This document shows, in pieces, positions 12,480 to 25,500 of a stretch of 64,000 nucleotides of DNA. The DNA lies in NCBI GenBank assembly GCA_035610365.1, contig CM069436.1, positions 63,999,505 through 64,063,504 on the forward strand, written 5' to 3'. The notes under the pieces are model-generated. The model had not been told where the DNA came from. It made no database searches and saw only the letters and a program-made list of their open reading frames with translations. The stretch is from Aquatica leii (taxonomy: Eukaryota > Arthropoda > Insecta > Coleoptera > Lampyridae). The number at the start of each line of letters is the position of its first letter. The stretch's first letter is position 1. A program made the translations under genes and the position numbers.

Positions 12480-13240
12480 TATATATTGCGAACCAATGTC
12501 TAAACAATTTTAAGTGCTAAATTCTTATGCGATGGTTTACCAGGTTGCAGTTCCACATAAATCATGCTATCGATAGCGTAGCCGTAATAGTTTCATACAT
12601 CCAAAATATCTTGAAACCATATCATCGCCAATATGTCAGTTTCTAGACGCGTCTTGTGAGCTCTCATATCATAGATTCTGATCTTATCTTTTTATTTTTT
12701 TGGATCGGAAAACTGTCATAGTTGCTTGTTGTATAAGATTGGCAAATTCTTCCAAAAATAATTTGCGCAGGGTAACGTCTTAGCTTTGTTTTAAAGCGCA
12801 AATTTTTTATAAATTAACGTATTTCCATTCCTTAGATTAGTTACGACACACTCGTTTACCTTATAAATTTACGTTTACAATTTTTTTGTAAAATGGCATG
12901 AGTCATAAACAACTGCAAAGCTTCTCTAGGTGTAGATTTTTTTTATTAAATCAGAAGGGCGACGAATAATAAGGTGTTTCAGTAATTTGTTTGTTTCTAG
13001 CCAATTTGTGTTCGAGTCTAAACACTTGGAGCAATCTAACCTGGTCAAGAAGCTGCTCAAGGTCAACTGCTGAAAGAAACGTCCAACTCATCATCAGTAT
13101 CACTGATACAATTTTCGGAATTATTATCACTTCTTCTCCAGAATTTTTGTCTGCATTACCTTCTGATTCAACTTTATATTTACCGGATGACTCCTTGTCT
13201 ATTTCACTGACCCAAACTCACACAGTTTTTTAAAATCATT
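12480..13240 (-). pseudogene. piggyBac-like transposase relic 3
   Basis: This minus-strand relic lies tail to tail with relic 2. Near 13120-13080 the acidic N-terminal stretch SDTDDELDVSF is visible, as in piggyBac N-termini. Around 12920-12780 TPREALQLFMT and related pieces match the family's 'TP-eaF-lFf' segment. Around 12650-12520, shifting frames give GFKIFWMYE and then LQPGKPSHKNLALKIV, matching the 'KYGiKiFw-D...Y.GkP' strand region of the core. The catalytic aspartates could not be placed. It is heavily frameshifted. It may or may not be related to relic 2: the recognisable pieces differ in wording from relic 2, so two subfamilies are likely. Confidence 0.55.
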
Positions 13241-15734
13241 TCTACCAAATTTGACACTACGTCTCTGTCTGTTTGATAGTTTGATTTAGTAAAAAGTAAG
13301 AGTTGAATTAGCACTGCAAAGCAACAATGAAATCCACACAAGAATCGTTGCTTTTGGCGTCCTATCTATTGATGTTGGCTGTCTATTAAATATAGCATAA
13401 AATAAACATAAATTATGTTGTTGTATGACATATCATTTCAGCATTCTATCCCCGTTTTGTCAAGCCGCTATATGCGTGAATAAAAATGACACGCAGGATT
13501 GCTAAACGGGCAAAGATCAGAAGACTACAAAGACAGAAAGAATTTTTTACCCGTGGTGCGAAAATCAAGAACTAAGATTGGATTTACTGCTTGAAAAAAA
13601 ATTGCAAACATTCTAGCTGCGCTAAATGAAAAAATTCATTATCTTCTATACTTCGTAATGCGATCCTAACATTGGCGGTCTTTTACTTTGTACTAGATTT
13701 ACGCATTTTGGTAGTAAGAAATCTACAAGCTTTAATATACAACGGAATTTTTTGTTTGATGTTGTTTTATACACTTTCAGCATGTTTATAAATACTTACA
13801 TAAAATCAACAACTATTTTTTGGTCGTCTATGATTTTTGTCTATCAAAATTTCGTTTAATGGCTTTGGAAGATACAATTACTATAAGATCAAGAAAAAAT
13901 TATAAAGTAAAAGTCAAATGGTAATTTTATTAGTTCTAACGCAAACTTGTTCTTGCTTGTAAAACTGTGTTTTTCTTATGAGATCTATTATTGGTAAGTA
14001 AACTTCATGCAGCTCTTTTTTACAAATTTTCTGACAAATATTTTGTAACGTCCTGTTAGAGTTCATTACATTAAAATTCAATTTTACATTCGTTTATTTT
14101 CTGCAACTAATATTGCACGTAAATTTATTCAGTTTGGCAACGTCGCGTTGTTTCAAATGTACCTGGGATACAGCTTAAACTTACACTTCCGTTTGAACAT
14201 CTTACGTAGTTCACGTGAGTGAAGAAAGGAAGACAAAATTTTCTTGATTATGGCGTAAAAACGCATACAATTTAATTTTTATTCATTCCATCTAATTATT
14301 GGTGAGTTTACCTTTATTTTGATATAATTTTTCTATTGAATTCAACATTTTTAGTGATTTCACAATGTTACGCAATATATTTAGACAAAGGAATTTATTT
14401 TGAAGGCCGTTGTTCAATGCAGCGTGAGTACATCATGTCATTCAAAAAACCATTCTAATTATTTATATTTAGGGTTTTTTACTTTTTATTCTGGATCTTT
14501 TCTTTTACTGGATCATTTATTTTGGTTTTGTCTTTTAATTACTGGATTTTCCGTCATTGGATTTATACATTGGTTTTATGCTTGCTGAGGTGGTTGGAAA
14601 TCTACATTGCTGTTGAAGAATTTTATCACTACAACAAAGTATGTGCTAAAGATAGAAGCTATACGATAACGTCATATCATGTGGTGAGTCAACTGGAATT
14701 AAGTTACATTTTACATTCAAGCAATTAAATTCAGTTATTAAAACTTTTCACTCATATCAAATTAACCGTTTACTATTTTTGCCTTTAATAGCAATTATTA
14801 ATTAGATGTAAGATTTTACGTTTTTATCACCAATTTAAAAGTGGTTGGCGCCCTAATATTTTATTTTAAATCCTGTTTTATTTCTAATATGTTTAATTCA
14901 AATATTGTTCATTGTTCTCTAATGTAAATAGTGTATTATGTTATAGTTAATAAATTTAAGGAGTTTACGTCTTTGTATTTACTTGCATTAGGCTCAAACC
15001 CTGAGGTTTGTGCCTCCGATTGCTGCCGTGGTCAAATTATTATTTTTACTTTTTATTGTACGTTCTTTATTTCGGAGTAAATTTTTTATTACAATTTTTT
15101 ATCTGACAATAAAATAATTCTTAAGTAAATTCTACACGTTTACGATTCTAACTAATGGCTTGACGTACATTTAAGAAAACCTTTGTTTAAAAGATTGGTT
15201 TACCTTCTCAAGCCTGAGCAAATAAAATTCTGCGGATTAAATTTTTTGCGACTCGTTAATTTAAACATTTACCACTTTATTATTTTGTTGGCATATTGTA
15301 TTAGGTTTGAATCAAAGAATCCCAAAATAAATTGTTTATTATAACTATAACCAACTAAAAAGAAGATTGACCCATGAATGCATTAATGTAAAGTCCCGCT
15401 TCTTGGCTCGCGATTAGACTACGGTAGAGTAGCGTACGATCATCCGTTTAAGTTTCTTAACGTCACTTTTTTAATGTGCGATTATTTATTTAAAAATTTA
15501 GTAAGTGTTCTTGAAAAATAATACATTTGCGGTGAATTTACATTCTTAGATAATTTGTAAACAGATTTGTTTAAAACATATTTTTACTTAAAACGCAACT
15601 TGCATCATTTTTTAAACGTATTGCATATTTGCATTGGTATAAAATAAAACAAAAAAACTTCTAAATGTAGTTAAATAAAAACGGTAACACATTAACAATA
15701 CCTGGTTTTTTGAAATAAAAATAGACAACATTAA
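13241..15734. other. Non-coding stretch
   Basis: No recognised coding sequence. Two overlapping short frames at 14400-14728 are low-complexity and Phe/Leu-rich, built on reiterated CTGGAT-like words. A basic frame beginning MTRRIAKRAKIRRLQRQ near 13487 is too short to assign. Confidence 0.5.
14990..15014. repeat. Short hairpin
   Basis: AGGC-T-CAAACC pairs with GGTTTG-T-GCCT across a CTGA loop, with one T-T mismatch. Function unknown. Confidence 0.5.
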
Positions 15735-16190
15735 TTATTTAAAACGCCAATGTTCAATACGTCGTCCTTCAGTTTTGATACACTTGTTAACTCTTCTTTT
15801 TAAACTTTAGAAAACATTACAAAGTTTATCCACTTTAATATTTTGAATAGTATCAGTAATTGCATGTTCCAAGTCTTCAATTTTGCACATCTAATTCTTA
15901 TATAATCTATTTTACAAGCTTTCATTGTAGAATTGTCATGGTGAAAAATAACTAAATTAAAATGTATTTGTCATTTAGCTGCTTAAAAAAATTACACGAT
16001 TGAACAATATTGAACCGATTATCTTTCTTGTTAACATTGCAATTTATACACTAACTTTTATAGATTGTAGTTGTGGATTTTCAGTTGCAAAGGTATGATA
16101 ATTTTGAGTTTTTACATGTCCACTTAAAGAAAACCACGCTTTTGTCATAAAACAGTGAAATTTAACAGATCATCGTTATTTAAAACCAGA
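15735..16190 (-). pseudogene. Mariner-like transposase relic (C-terminal half)
   Basis: The minus-strand stop is at 15735-15737. Reading upstream from it, RRVNKCIKTEGRRIEHW is the typical mariner C-terminal signature. Before this, a helical segment resembling the 'L-eLk-rI--aI--I' region is visible, then IFHHDN around 15935, close to the family's 'DN' catalytic segment. Farther upstream near 16150-16060, FSLSGHVKTQN and FATENPQ match the 'F-LsG-vN-QN-r-w...NP' strand region that follows the first catalytic Asp. Frameshifts and stops occur between blocks. The N-terminal DNA-binding part was not found. The subfamily appears different from that of the relic at 19690-20590, which has a WWDQLG block instead. 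Confidence 0.7.
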
Positions 16191-19100
16191 TTAAACTATT
16201 CACAAAAATTTTACACGCTGTACCAAAAAGTTGCAAACACGTAGTTTTTAGTAAATCGTAATTTTTTCCTTTTTTTTATTGCTTTTTTACAAGTTTTTAC
16301 TGATAATTCTAAAAATTATTTGTTTATAAATTAAATATTAAACTTGAGTTTATACCAGCCGAAAATAATTTTGGTACCAATTTATAAAGACCTTCTTTTA
16401 TGCAACTGTGATAGCATTGACAAGTGCAGTAAGTAGTAAAGTTTCCTGTGTATTTTGTCTTGCAAAGCTAGCTTTGATAAATTGATCGATGTAACCAAGT
16501 TCCATTGGGAATGTGGATCCAATTTCAAAAATGCGTCATTACAATAACGGTGTCTTATCCCGAAGTAAACCTTGAGATATGTTACTAATTTAAAATTACA
16601 AAAAATAAATAACTTTAAAATTATAGCTGTTATCCAGTACTCATCTACAATGCTTGTTTTAAAATATGAAATAGAGATTAAAGAAAACCGATGACACTCT
16701 ATGTAAACAAAACTTAAGAATGATTGTTGAAAATGTTACTAGATGATAACGCTACCAACCTAAAAGAATGTTGATGTAAGCGTCATAAGTGACGTGAAAC
16801 ATGTTTTAATGAAGTCTCTGCATTTAAATTCATATTGTCAAACAAAACTGCTTGAGTGTTTGTCAACGGAAAACATTTTTTTTAGTTTGTCGCATTTTGA
16901 TGAGATTTGAGAAATCCATGTTAAACGCACGAAAACATATTTAAAATTTTTAAATCTAGAAATTTAATTTATAAAAAATATTAGATGTCTTTTGGTACTT
17001 CTTTTTGATTATTTCTTGTTTAAGTTTTTTTCTTAGCGATATTGTACGTTTCATACACTTTTGAGCAAAAACTTACTTAGTTTTGTTTAATTTTTGAAAT
17101 GGTTTGCGCATGTATAGTTTACTGTTTTCAAGTGCTTTGATAGTTTTAAGGTTTCTTTTACTTCAGACATAATATTTCACTTTTTGTCTCTTTTCTTTTT
17201 GTATATTTTGTTTCTAAAATTCAGATTCTTTGTTTGTGTTAATGTTTGTTTTATATTGGGTTTAATATTATTTTTAAAATTTTTTTTTACAGTTATTGTT
17301 TAGATCATTACTAATATATTCTAATTTTTTGACAGTACCTTTAGCTACTCTTTGTTTAACAATATCTGTTGTTTCCAACATTACTTCCTCTTTTACTTCA
17401 TAATTTTAATCAACACAATGAATTGTCTATTAATATATAATTGAGGATGCAGCGCCTGTGCACACACTGACATGATATTAAAATTGATGGTGAATTATAC
17501 TTATGTATAATTTAATATATAAAGTTATATATATATATTACTATTTTGTCGCAAGTTAAACAAATATAAGATTTTTTCATGCACATTTAGGATTTGCGGA
17601 TAATCTAGAACAAGCGTGATTGTTACATGGTTCTAAAATTGGAAAATGCAATTTCTGTGACTAATAATGTTTTAAGTTCAATCAGTCCCTAGATAATACA
17701 ATATCGGGTATGCAATCTAAGTTATGTTATAAGTTATTCCAATAAATTCTACATACAAAATTAATTGTCATTAAAATACGAACTGTAATATTGACAAAGT
17801 TGAATAAACGATTTAAATAAGTATGTATTTTAATAAAAAAAACTAATAGTTTAAAAAACTAAACGGTTTTTATTATTTTTAATACCATCAATTTAATAGT
17901 ACTAAACTTTCAAAGCTTTTTTTTATCAAATAATTTAAGTTGAAAAAAGTCGATTTAAAATTGTCAGCATAAATTCAAATTATAGATTAAATTACTCTAA
18001 ATTAATTATTTACAAATAAATTTTATACATTCAGCTTTAATAAAACGCAAAAACCAATTTTTGTTTATACAAAATTTATATTCAATTGAAAATTTATGCA
18101 AAAGTGTTTGTATTTAATGTGGTTACGACTTATACTATAATTTAAATGTTAATTAAAATAAATTAATTTAATGAATAGTTACAAAATTTGTAAAAAAAAT
18201 TAACAAGATTTTTATTAATCACAAATGTTTCGTCAAATTTGCATTATTACAGAACAGAACAACAAAAATTTTATTACAAAACATTAATTTATAAATTATT
18301 TAATTTAATAAGTATTAAATTAAAACATTGTTGTTTGTCATTCTCTTTTTTTTTAAATAATATTACATTTTTAAAACCCAATTATTTTTTTATTTATCCA
18401 TTTAAATTTAACTAAAAGATTTAATCTTACTAATAATTTTTTTAATTGCTAAATTACTCCTGTTTCGTGATTGGTAATAATTGTGTCATTAATCGATAAA
18501 TGTTGCAAAAACTGTTTCTTGCACGATTAAAATACATAAATCCTGCTTACGTTTTTAATTACAGGTTTAAATACAACCTATAAAATAAAAACTGTAATTT
18601 TCTAAAAATTTATATTTTACATTATATGTGCATATAAATGCATATTAAAACAAAAATGAATAACATTAAAAGCATTGGAAAATAATGGTTCTTACTTTTA
18701 TAGGAATTTTAAAATTTTGCACTAATATTTATGATGCTGAAATTACATCAAAAAATTTTTAATTACTTTAAAAAAACATTTAATAAAATATTGTATTATT
18801 ATTCGTAGGATATGTACGTAAGTGCTAGTTTGTACTGATAATAACTCAAAACGTTACTTTCCTTTCATCAATCTTAAATATAATGCTTCAAATTTATTTA
18901 ACCTTATCTTGAATTAGTTACATTCAAAAAAAGTTATAGTATTAAAAACAGCAAATTTTGTGATTACTAAATTACAGTTGATGGCGTGTTTAAACCTAAC
19001 GTATTACTTACAATTTTGTATTTTTATGTAAGTATAAAAACATTAAAAATGGCTTGTATTTGGTGAGTTCAATTTATAATGTTTTGTTAAATAATCAAAT

Positions 19101-19388
19101 CTTTATTAAAAATAAAAAAACTAATTGTTTTTGCAAACATATCGACCAAAAATATATTGCCTGTAAAAATAATTCTTTGTATGGTTATGTATTGTTCAAT
19201 CAAGTTCAATATAAAATATGAATTTAACCTTGATTTGCAATAATACAATGATTTGTTTATTAAAGTAATGGCGGTTACATACAATTGTTGCTCTAAATTA
19301 TGAAGAGCGCTGCACATCGACTTCGTATTTTTATATTCTGTAATTTAAAATAAAAACTACAAAAATAGATTTTCTTAACTAATTCAAC
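16191..19388. other. AT-rich non-coding stretch
   Basis: No coding similarity recognised. Low-complexity A/T runs dominate. A weak hammerhead-like fold at 16771-16806 was considered and rejected. Confidence 0.55.
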
Positions 19389-19446
19389 GTAATAAATACA
19401 AAGCCTGATGAAGTGTTCATCCAGAACACGAAACGTCGCAAATTAC
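19389..19446 (+). ncRNA. Hammerhead-ribozyme-like motif (Penelope type)
   Basis: The core CTGATGA (19405-19411) is followed by one unpaired A, a perfect 6-bp stem GTGTTC/GAACAC with an ATCCA loop, then GAAAC and GTC (19430-19437). Stem I can form from GC/GC (19403-19404 with 19438-19439) and, across an internal loop, GTAAT/ATTAC (19389-19393 with 19442-19446). Stem III would be only the self-complementary ACGT, so any cleavage would probably need a dimer or tandem copy. Penelope-like elements are known to carry hammerhead motifs with very short stem III. The extra A before stem II departs from the consensus, so catalytic activity is uncertain. No Penelope coding relic was found beside it; it looks like an orphaned element end. 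Confidence 0.6.
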
Positions 19447-19689
19447 TGAAGTAGTTGCTTTCGTCCAACCTACTAAAAGAAGGGATCATTAATTTGATCG
19501 AATTTTTAAAAGTAATAAATACATGCATTTACTAACACTGTGTGAATATATTGAAAACAGTAGATTTTTGGAACTATATTTGACATAATTTTTGTTTATA
19601 TCAAAAATAATTATAAATTAGTAAAACACACAGACTAGTTCGTTAAATTTGCGGAAAGTTTTACTTAAAAACTTGAAAAAATTAGTTTA

Positions 19690-20590
19690 AGCGCATGGAA
19701 TTCTTATAGAGATTTATGCCGACTATGCTCTGTTGGAAACAACACGGAAAAATTAGTTTCGACGCTATACAAATAATTTCAATTTAAAAAATAAAGAATG
19801 GGCACCCAAAAAGTTCAAAGATAAAATATTGAACGAATTACTCAAAGACTCGTGCCATAATCAAAGTTAACCTGCAAAATCATTAACAGTAATCACATCA
19901 ATGATTGCCAAATGTTGAAAAAAATTAAAATTATTTAAAAACAGGAAAGTTGAGTTTCGTATAAATTGAAGCTGTGAATCGTCGAGCAGCATTTTTCACA
20001 TGTAAAAAACTGCAAACAAAAAGAAAAGTTTATGCATTGTGAGTGGTGATAAAAATTAAATAACCTACAAAAATACAGTAGGTCAAAATATCTATGGTCT
20101 TAAACTCATTCTTCCTATTTGGTGGGATCAGTTAGGTATAGTGTTTTATAAATTTTTCTGAACTCAAACAAAATCATCCCGGGAGATTGTTACCATCTAC
20201 AATTAATGTGTTTGAACTAAATAATACAGAAAATACAATTGCAATACCAGAAGAATGACGACAAACGAATTTTACAGCATAAGACATGGCCACGTGTTTC
20301 AAAACCGGTTAAGTCTACTTACAAACGCTCATATATAAAATCATATAGAAAATTAAAAGCAGGTGGGGCTCTATTTGCCGGACATTACTTTTAACGATTA
20401 CTATTTGTTCTAATCTATGATGAACGTCTAAGTTAAGCACTCTTAAAATGATAAAGAATGACTAGATTCTTAGATAATTTTAAAAAATAGGTAGTTTTTT
20501 GACATGTTATTTGTATGCTGTCATAAAAAAAGAAAACAAATTAAACGTTAGCAATAGAGAATGCTTTTAATGACACGTTTTTTTACTATT
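19690..20590 (+). pseudogene. Mariner-like transposase relic, near full length
   Basis: The blocks appear in the order of a mariner transposase but in changing frames. An N-terminal helix-turn-helix region with a degenerate 'W-FRR' block lies near 19740-19780. NKEWAPKKFKDKILNELLKD, DSCHNQ and a degenerate 'AKSL' second HTH follow at 19780-19900. A KNRKVEFRIN-like linker and a decayed 'SGDE' region with the first Asp position follow at about 19940-20050. At 20090-20140, IYGLKLILPIWWDQLGIVF gives the highly diagnostic WWDQLG block. At 20230-20340, a block equivalent to 'HDNARPHVAKPVK' survives mainly as SKPVKSTYK. Finally a DYYLF-like block at about 20380 and a C-terminal remnant extend to about 20590. 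Numerous stops make it non-functional. TIRs were not identified. Confidence 0.78.
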
Positions 20591-22115
20591 TTTTTTTAAT
20601 AAAGAATTTATAATTACAAACAAACAACAAAAACTTAATCGGGACTTTTTAGTAAAAAGATATATAGAAATTGAAATGTATTTCTAGTGGTGAACAAGAA
20701 AACTTTGAAAATGAAATTTGCAAAATTTCGATAAAATATCTATTCATAAATCTTGTCAAAAAATGTATAATCATAAAAAAATTACTTTTGTTTTTATTCG
20801 TTTCGAGGAAACGCTCTATAATCTACTCAAAAATTAATCACACGGTTTAAGCTTTGATTATAAAAATCACTGTTTATTTTGAGACAATTAAGACAATTTT
20901 ATTCAAAAAAAGTTTCTTTTGTCCAGTAATATTGCAGTAGAGTAGAAAGATACAGATAAAAGCATACTGAATGCCGGTAAGATACGTAATGAAAAATAAA
21001 CAGAGAAAATGGTTAGCACCTTGAGATAAAATGAATCTGATTTAGTAGTACTTGATGCACAGCATCACCTCGTCTGCCAACAAAATGTTATCCTAAGAGA
21101 ACAACTGCAATAAAAAAGATATATTGTCTCGCTACAAATCTTTAAACAATATAAGTTATTTAGACAAATCTTGCCAATTTAATTGATCAAATTGAAGAAG
21201 GATTTCAATCAGAGATAATAAAGAAAAAATGCAACGCTACATGGTACGGTTACCACGTATTATTTTTACCGACATCTATAATTTTTAATGGAATTATTTA
21301 TGTAACTTAGTACCCATAAGTACAAATTTCTAGAAAAACTCATACTAACGGCATCTTACAGTAAAAATTATTTACATCTTTATTTTTACAATTTATTAAC
21401 ACAATATTATATGTTTATACAACATAAAAAACATAAAACAAACGCATATTTTGTATCAGAAAATGTTGAATAGTTATTTAATGAGTTCGTCCTATAAGCT
21501 TAGGCAGATTGTGATACACCACAAATTATTGTTGTAATAAGTTTCAGACAATTGTTTCTAATTAAAGTTTCACTTTAATGTAATTTTAAAAAATTTTAAA
21601 AAGGGATATATCTTGCACTCATAACAGTTTTTTTTAAATTTTTGATTAATCTTATATGCCATCTATTCAAAGCAATGTTGTACAGTTGAAGCTAGAGAAA
21701 TAGGTGCCCTATTATGTCCACAATTTTCCTTTCTTTCTGTTTATAATAAACAGTTATGTGTATAAATCAAAATATTTAAGCTTGTCACTTGGAGTTGCAT
21801 TTTGACATAACAATCGGAGGGAAATAGGCAGCACATACTCTTTTAAGAAGCTGTTTTTTTTTACTTTACTATGTTGTTGGTATTAAATTAATTTAAATTC
21901 AAAAAAACAGCAAGTCCAGTGATCACAAAACTGAGCTGTAAACTAAAATGACCACAATGTCATTGTAAAATTGTAGGTGGCATAACAAACGACGGTATTA
22001 ACATGAAATTTTTATTGTTTATGTATTAATTTGTAAAAGACGTGTCACGTAATATGCGTAGTAGACGAAATTAACACGACGAACCTATTCTTACGAATAT
22101 CATACAATAAATAGC
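20591..22115. other. AT-rich non-coding stretch
   Basis: No recognised gene, repeat or structured motif. Confidence 0.5.
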
Positions 22116-22441
22116 GTTCTGATACGCTGTCTTTAGAAAGTCACGCAGAAAAACACTGCCCACAGATTTTTTACAAATTAGGAGAACACTATCAAATATA
22201 TACCCCCTGGAATCGACAAGATATGAAAACGCTTAAAAATTGTTTCAAGGGAAAATATAAAAAAACTATAGTTACAGTTGACTCTCTTAAAAAAAACTGG
22301 ATTGTTTACTTCTCGAGTATTGATAAAATACTCTCCGATATGTGGTATCAGAACAAAAGTGCTAATCCGCAAGGAGAAATATTGCAAGTTGTCAAAACTT
22401 CTTTTGGAAGACGTTGGTTGTTCAATTTTCAGTACTGTTGA
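22116..22441 (+). CDS. Unidentified open frame of about 108 codons
   Basis: This frame is open from a stop just upstream of about 22116 to TGA at 22439. It has an unusually mixed composition (HAEKHCPQIFYKLGEHY, YTPWNRQDMKTLKNCF, LSDMWYQNKS) compared with the low-complexity frames around it. An internal ATG lies at 22223. I recognise no family. No convincing acceptor or donor pair frames it. It could be a fragment of an unrecognised transposon or a chance frame. Confidence 0.2.
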
Positions 22442-22515
22442 TTATCCACCAAGAGATACATTGATGGACAATGTAAATTTCTCCGTTGCATTTTTATGGC
22501 TCATTACATTTTAAA

Positions 22516-25500
22516 AAAAAAAAAATGCGTTGACTGGGACCAATTGTCATAACTGTTGAACTGTTGTAAGACCAAAATTGTTTTACACTTATTTTTTATT
22601 AAAGATGTTGTCTAAACATTCTACATAATTTGGGTACTATGCAATTAAATTCTGTTTCGAATCTTTATTTCTGTAACTTAGAAGTTTAGAAAAAATTTAA
22701 TGAACTAAATTGTCGCAAATTTTAAGTTCTACAAAAAACTGATTTAATATTTTTTGTTGGTTATACTAGTAAAAAAGTATTGAACAAAAGCCAAAAAAAG
22801 TGAAGCAAACACGTGCACATGCGAACTAAACTAGAAAAGTTAGGTTTGGGTTGCGTTAGTTACCTAACAAAAATAAACTTTGTTACCCATATGTTTTTTT
22901 GATACATAACATTTAACATTACAAAATGTGTAATAAAACTACTAAAAAAATGATTTATTTTCAGAATAATTTTTAAAAATGTATTAGAATTCTTATAAAA
23001 AATGTGGTTGGAAGCAACGCACCACTCATGTGTTCACTTGTGTTAAACTTCGATCAGCTGTGGCTACCTGTTAAGTGGCGTTGTCGGTGTTTACTTGTGT
23101 TACGCTTCAGCATCATTAATCTATATTATTTTTTTGAAATAGTGATACGTAAATTATCTACATTTCTATTATCTACAAAACCTTAATAATTATTAATTAT
23201 GTTATGCTTTATTACTTGTACTAAGTCCTCAGCTACTTTTAGCATATTTTAAGATCATTACTAATAATATACTTTTATTCGAGTCTATAGTTCAGCCTTC
23301 AGCTCATTTTAATTTGTGTGATATTGTTTACGTTGACTTGTACCGTTTGAGTATCTATTTAAGGCAGTGGAGCCTAAGATTAAACTATGAAATGCAAACT
23401 TGCACTTCTCAAAAGTGTCAAGGGTAACTGTAGTAACAACTTTTATCAGCTACTGTGTTAATAAACTAAAGGTAAGTCTTTTGTTTTATAATAAGTTAAT
23501 GATTACGGCCAGTAATGTGTTTACTAGAAGTCAAAGGAATTTATACTCCACTTCCTAGAAGTGTTATTGACTAATTGACTAACAAAAAACATTAACAAGA
23601 ATTAAAGTGTTTCATTACCTGTGTATAATTAAATATTATAGTAGATATAGATACTTACCTAAAATTATGTTATAAAAACGATACAAAAAATACTCATACT
23701 GTTCATCTATTTATTTTATTCCTTCTTAGAATCAATTACTGTATACGTTACTGATAACGTCTCGTCAGTCGAGAACTAAAGTATTTTTGCGACTTCATTT
23801 AAATGTTAATGCTTATCAAATCTCTACTTTATGTAGTATTTGAATTATTTACTTGTATATCTCTTTTGTAAAACAAAAGTGGTATTTTATTATTGATTGG
23901 AAGATATATTAATCAATTTGTTACGTTTGCTCGTTGATAGTTATTTGTTTTGCTTCTAATTTCTTAGACAGCAGGGTCATATGTAGCCTTGACGTCTCAT
24001 AGTCAAGAATATTGTGAGTGGTGTTCATTTTTTAAATTTTGTTGTAGTATTTTTAATCACGCCCACTCGTGGTAACAATCTGTCATTTGTATACGGTGAG
24101 CACTAGTTAAAGGTTGTCTTTATTTTATGAGCGTGTACCTGAGTGCAGTAAACGATATAATTCTTATTTGAAGAAATAGTGATGGCGGGCGAGAGAACTG
24201 GATCTTCTAACACTTAAAGGAGCAAATAAACCAAGAAAAGTCAATTGTCGCATTCTGAATTGTATAAAAGCTTATACGATTTTGATAAGGTTGTCGGGGA
24301 GGTTTCTTCCGGAGATTAAAACTTCTCGACACGATGGGACATGTAAGCCAGATTTAAAGGATGATGATGTTGATGATGTAGTCTAACCATAAATGCAACT
24401 TCAACCACAACATAGAGCTGATGGAGCAGCAGCTGTGCTATTCCCAAATCCCACATTATCAGAAAATGCCACCATAAAAAAATTAATTTTTCTAAAAGAA
24501 TGGAGTTCATTGTTGTGCACAATGGTCAGACTTTGTTCTAATTTTTTTTACCAGCCATTTGAGTTAGAATTCAGTTATGCTATTACCACGGACATATAGC
24601 AATGTTTTTTTCTTGATGGGTTAAGATTTATTTATCACGACTACCCAAACCTTGAATAGAAAATTTGTTACGTACATTCCAAATGAAATATGCAAAATAC
24701 AAAATAGGAATGTCGTGGAGTTCTACTTCTTGGAGAATATCACCCTTAAGCTAAAATGATAGATTTATACATTTTTTATAAAAACTGTGTTCTATTAAAA
24801 AGTAATTTAAATTCATGACTGTAAATCCGTCATCAGCACTTAGTCATTATTTCAATGCTCAGTGAGCGTCACGAATTTATCCAAATTATTGATATATAGT
24901 ATGTTTATAGCATTTGTTTATTTGAAACCTAAGAATTTTTGTTTAAACTTTTTGATAAACAGTTTATTGAGCATTATTGTAAAACTGGTCTTCTTGTTTA
25001 AAAAAAAAACACTAAAACCAAAAAAACTTCAAATTTTTATTATACAAATTTTACATGTACATACATACCAAAAAGAATCGCACGTATAATTCCGGTTGCA
25101 TTAATTGCATTTAACAATTCTAGTCAGTATCAAATACGCCACGCTAGTAATTAAGAGATTTGATCCAACATAAAGCAAAAACCCCAAATTGAATTTGTCT
25201 TTTAGCAACCAATGCACGGATACTTAAAGATAACGCAATAATAACAAAACTAATTACTAACAGCGTATAAAAAATTGTTCTTCCTAAACACATTGTATCT
25301 TCCATTGACAAACATTTTATTGTTTCGTATCTAATCTTTAACGAGTAGTGTATTTTCCATTAATTCAATAAGCCCTCGTCAATATATCTTGTTACTCATC
25401 AATTAATGTGCGAATTGGCGCAACGGGATCTATTTAATTTCATCCCCAAATACCACAATTTTATCTCCCCTTATAGTTAAGAGCTAAGACAACACAATGC

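Noticed and set aside
16771-16806. Hammerhead-like TTGATGT...CGTCA/TGACG...GAAAC
   Set aside because: Two core positions differ from CTGATGA, stem III would be ACATGT, and no stem I forms from the flanks; probably chance.
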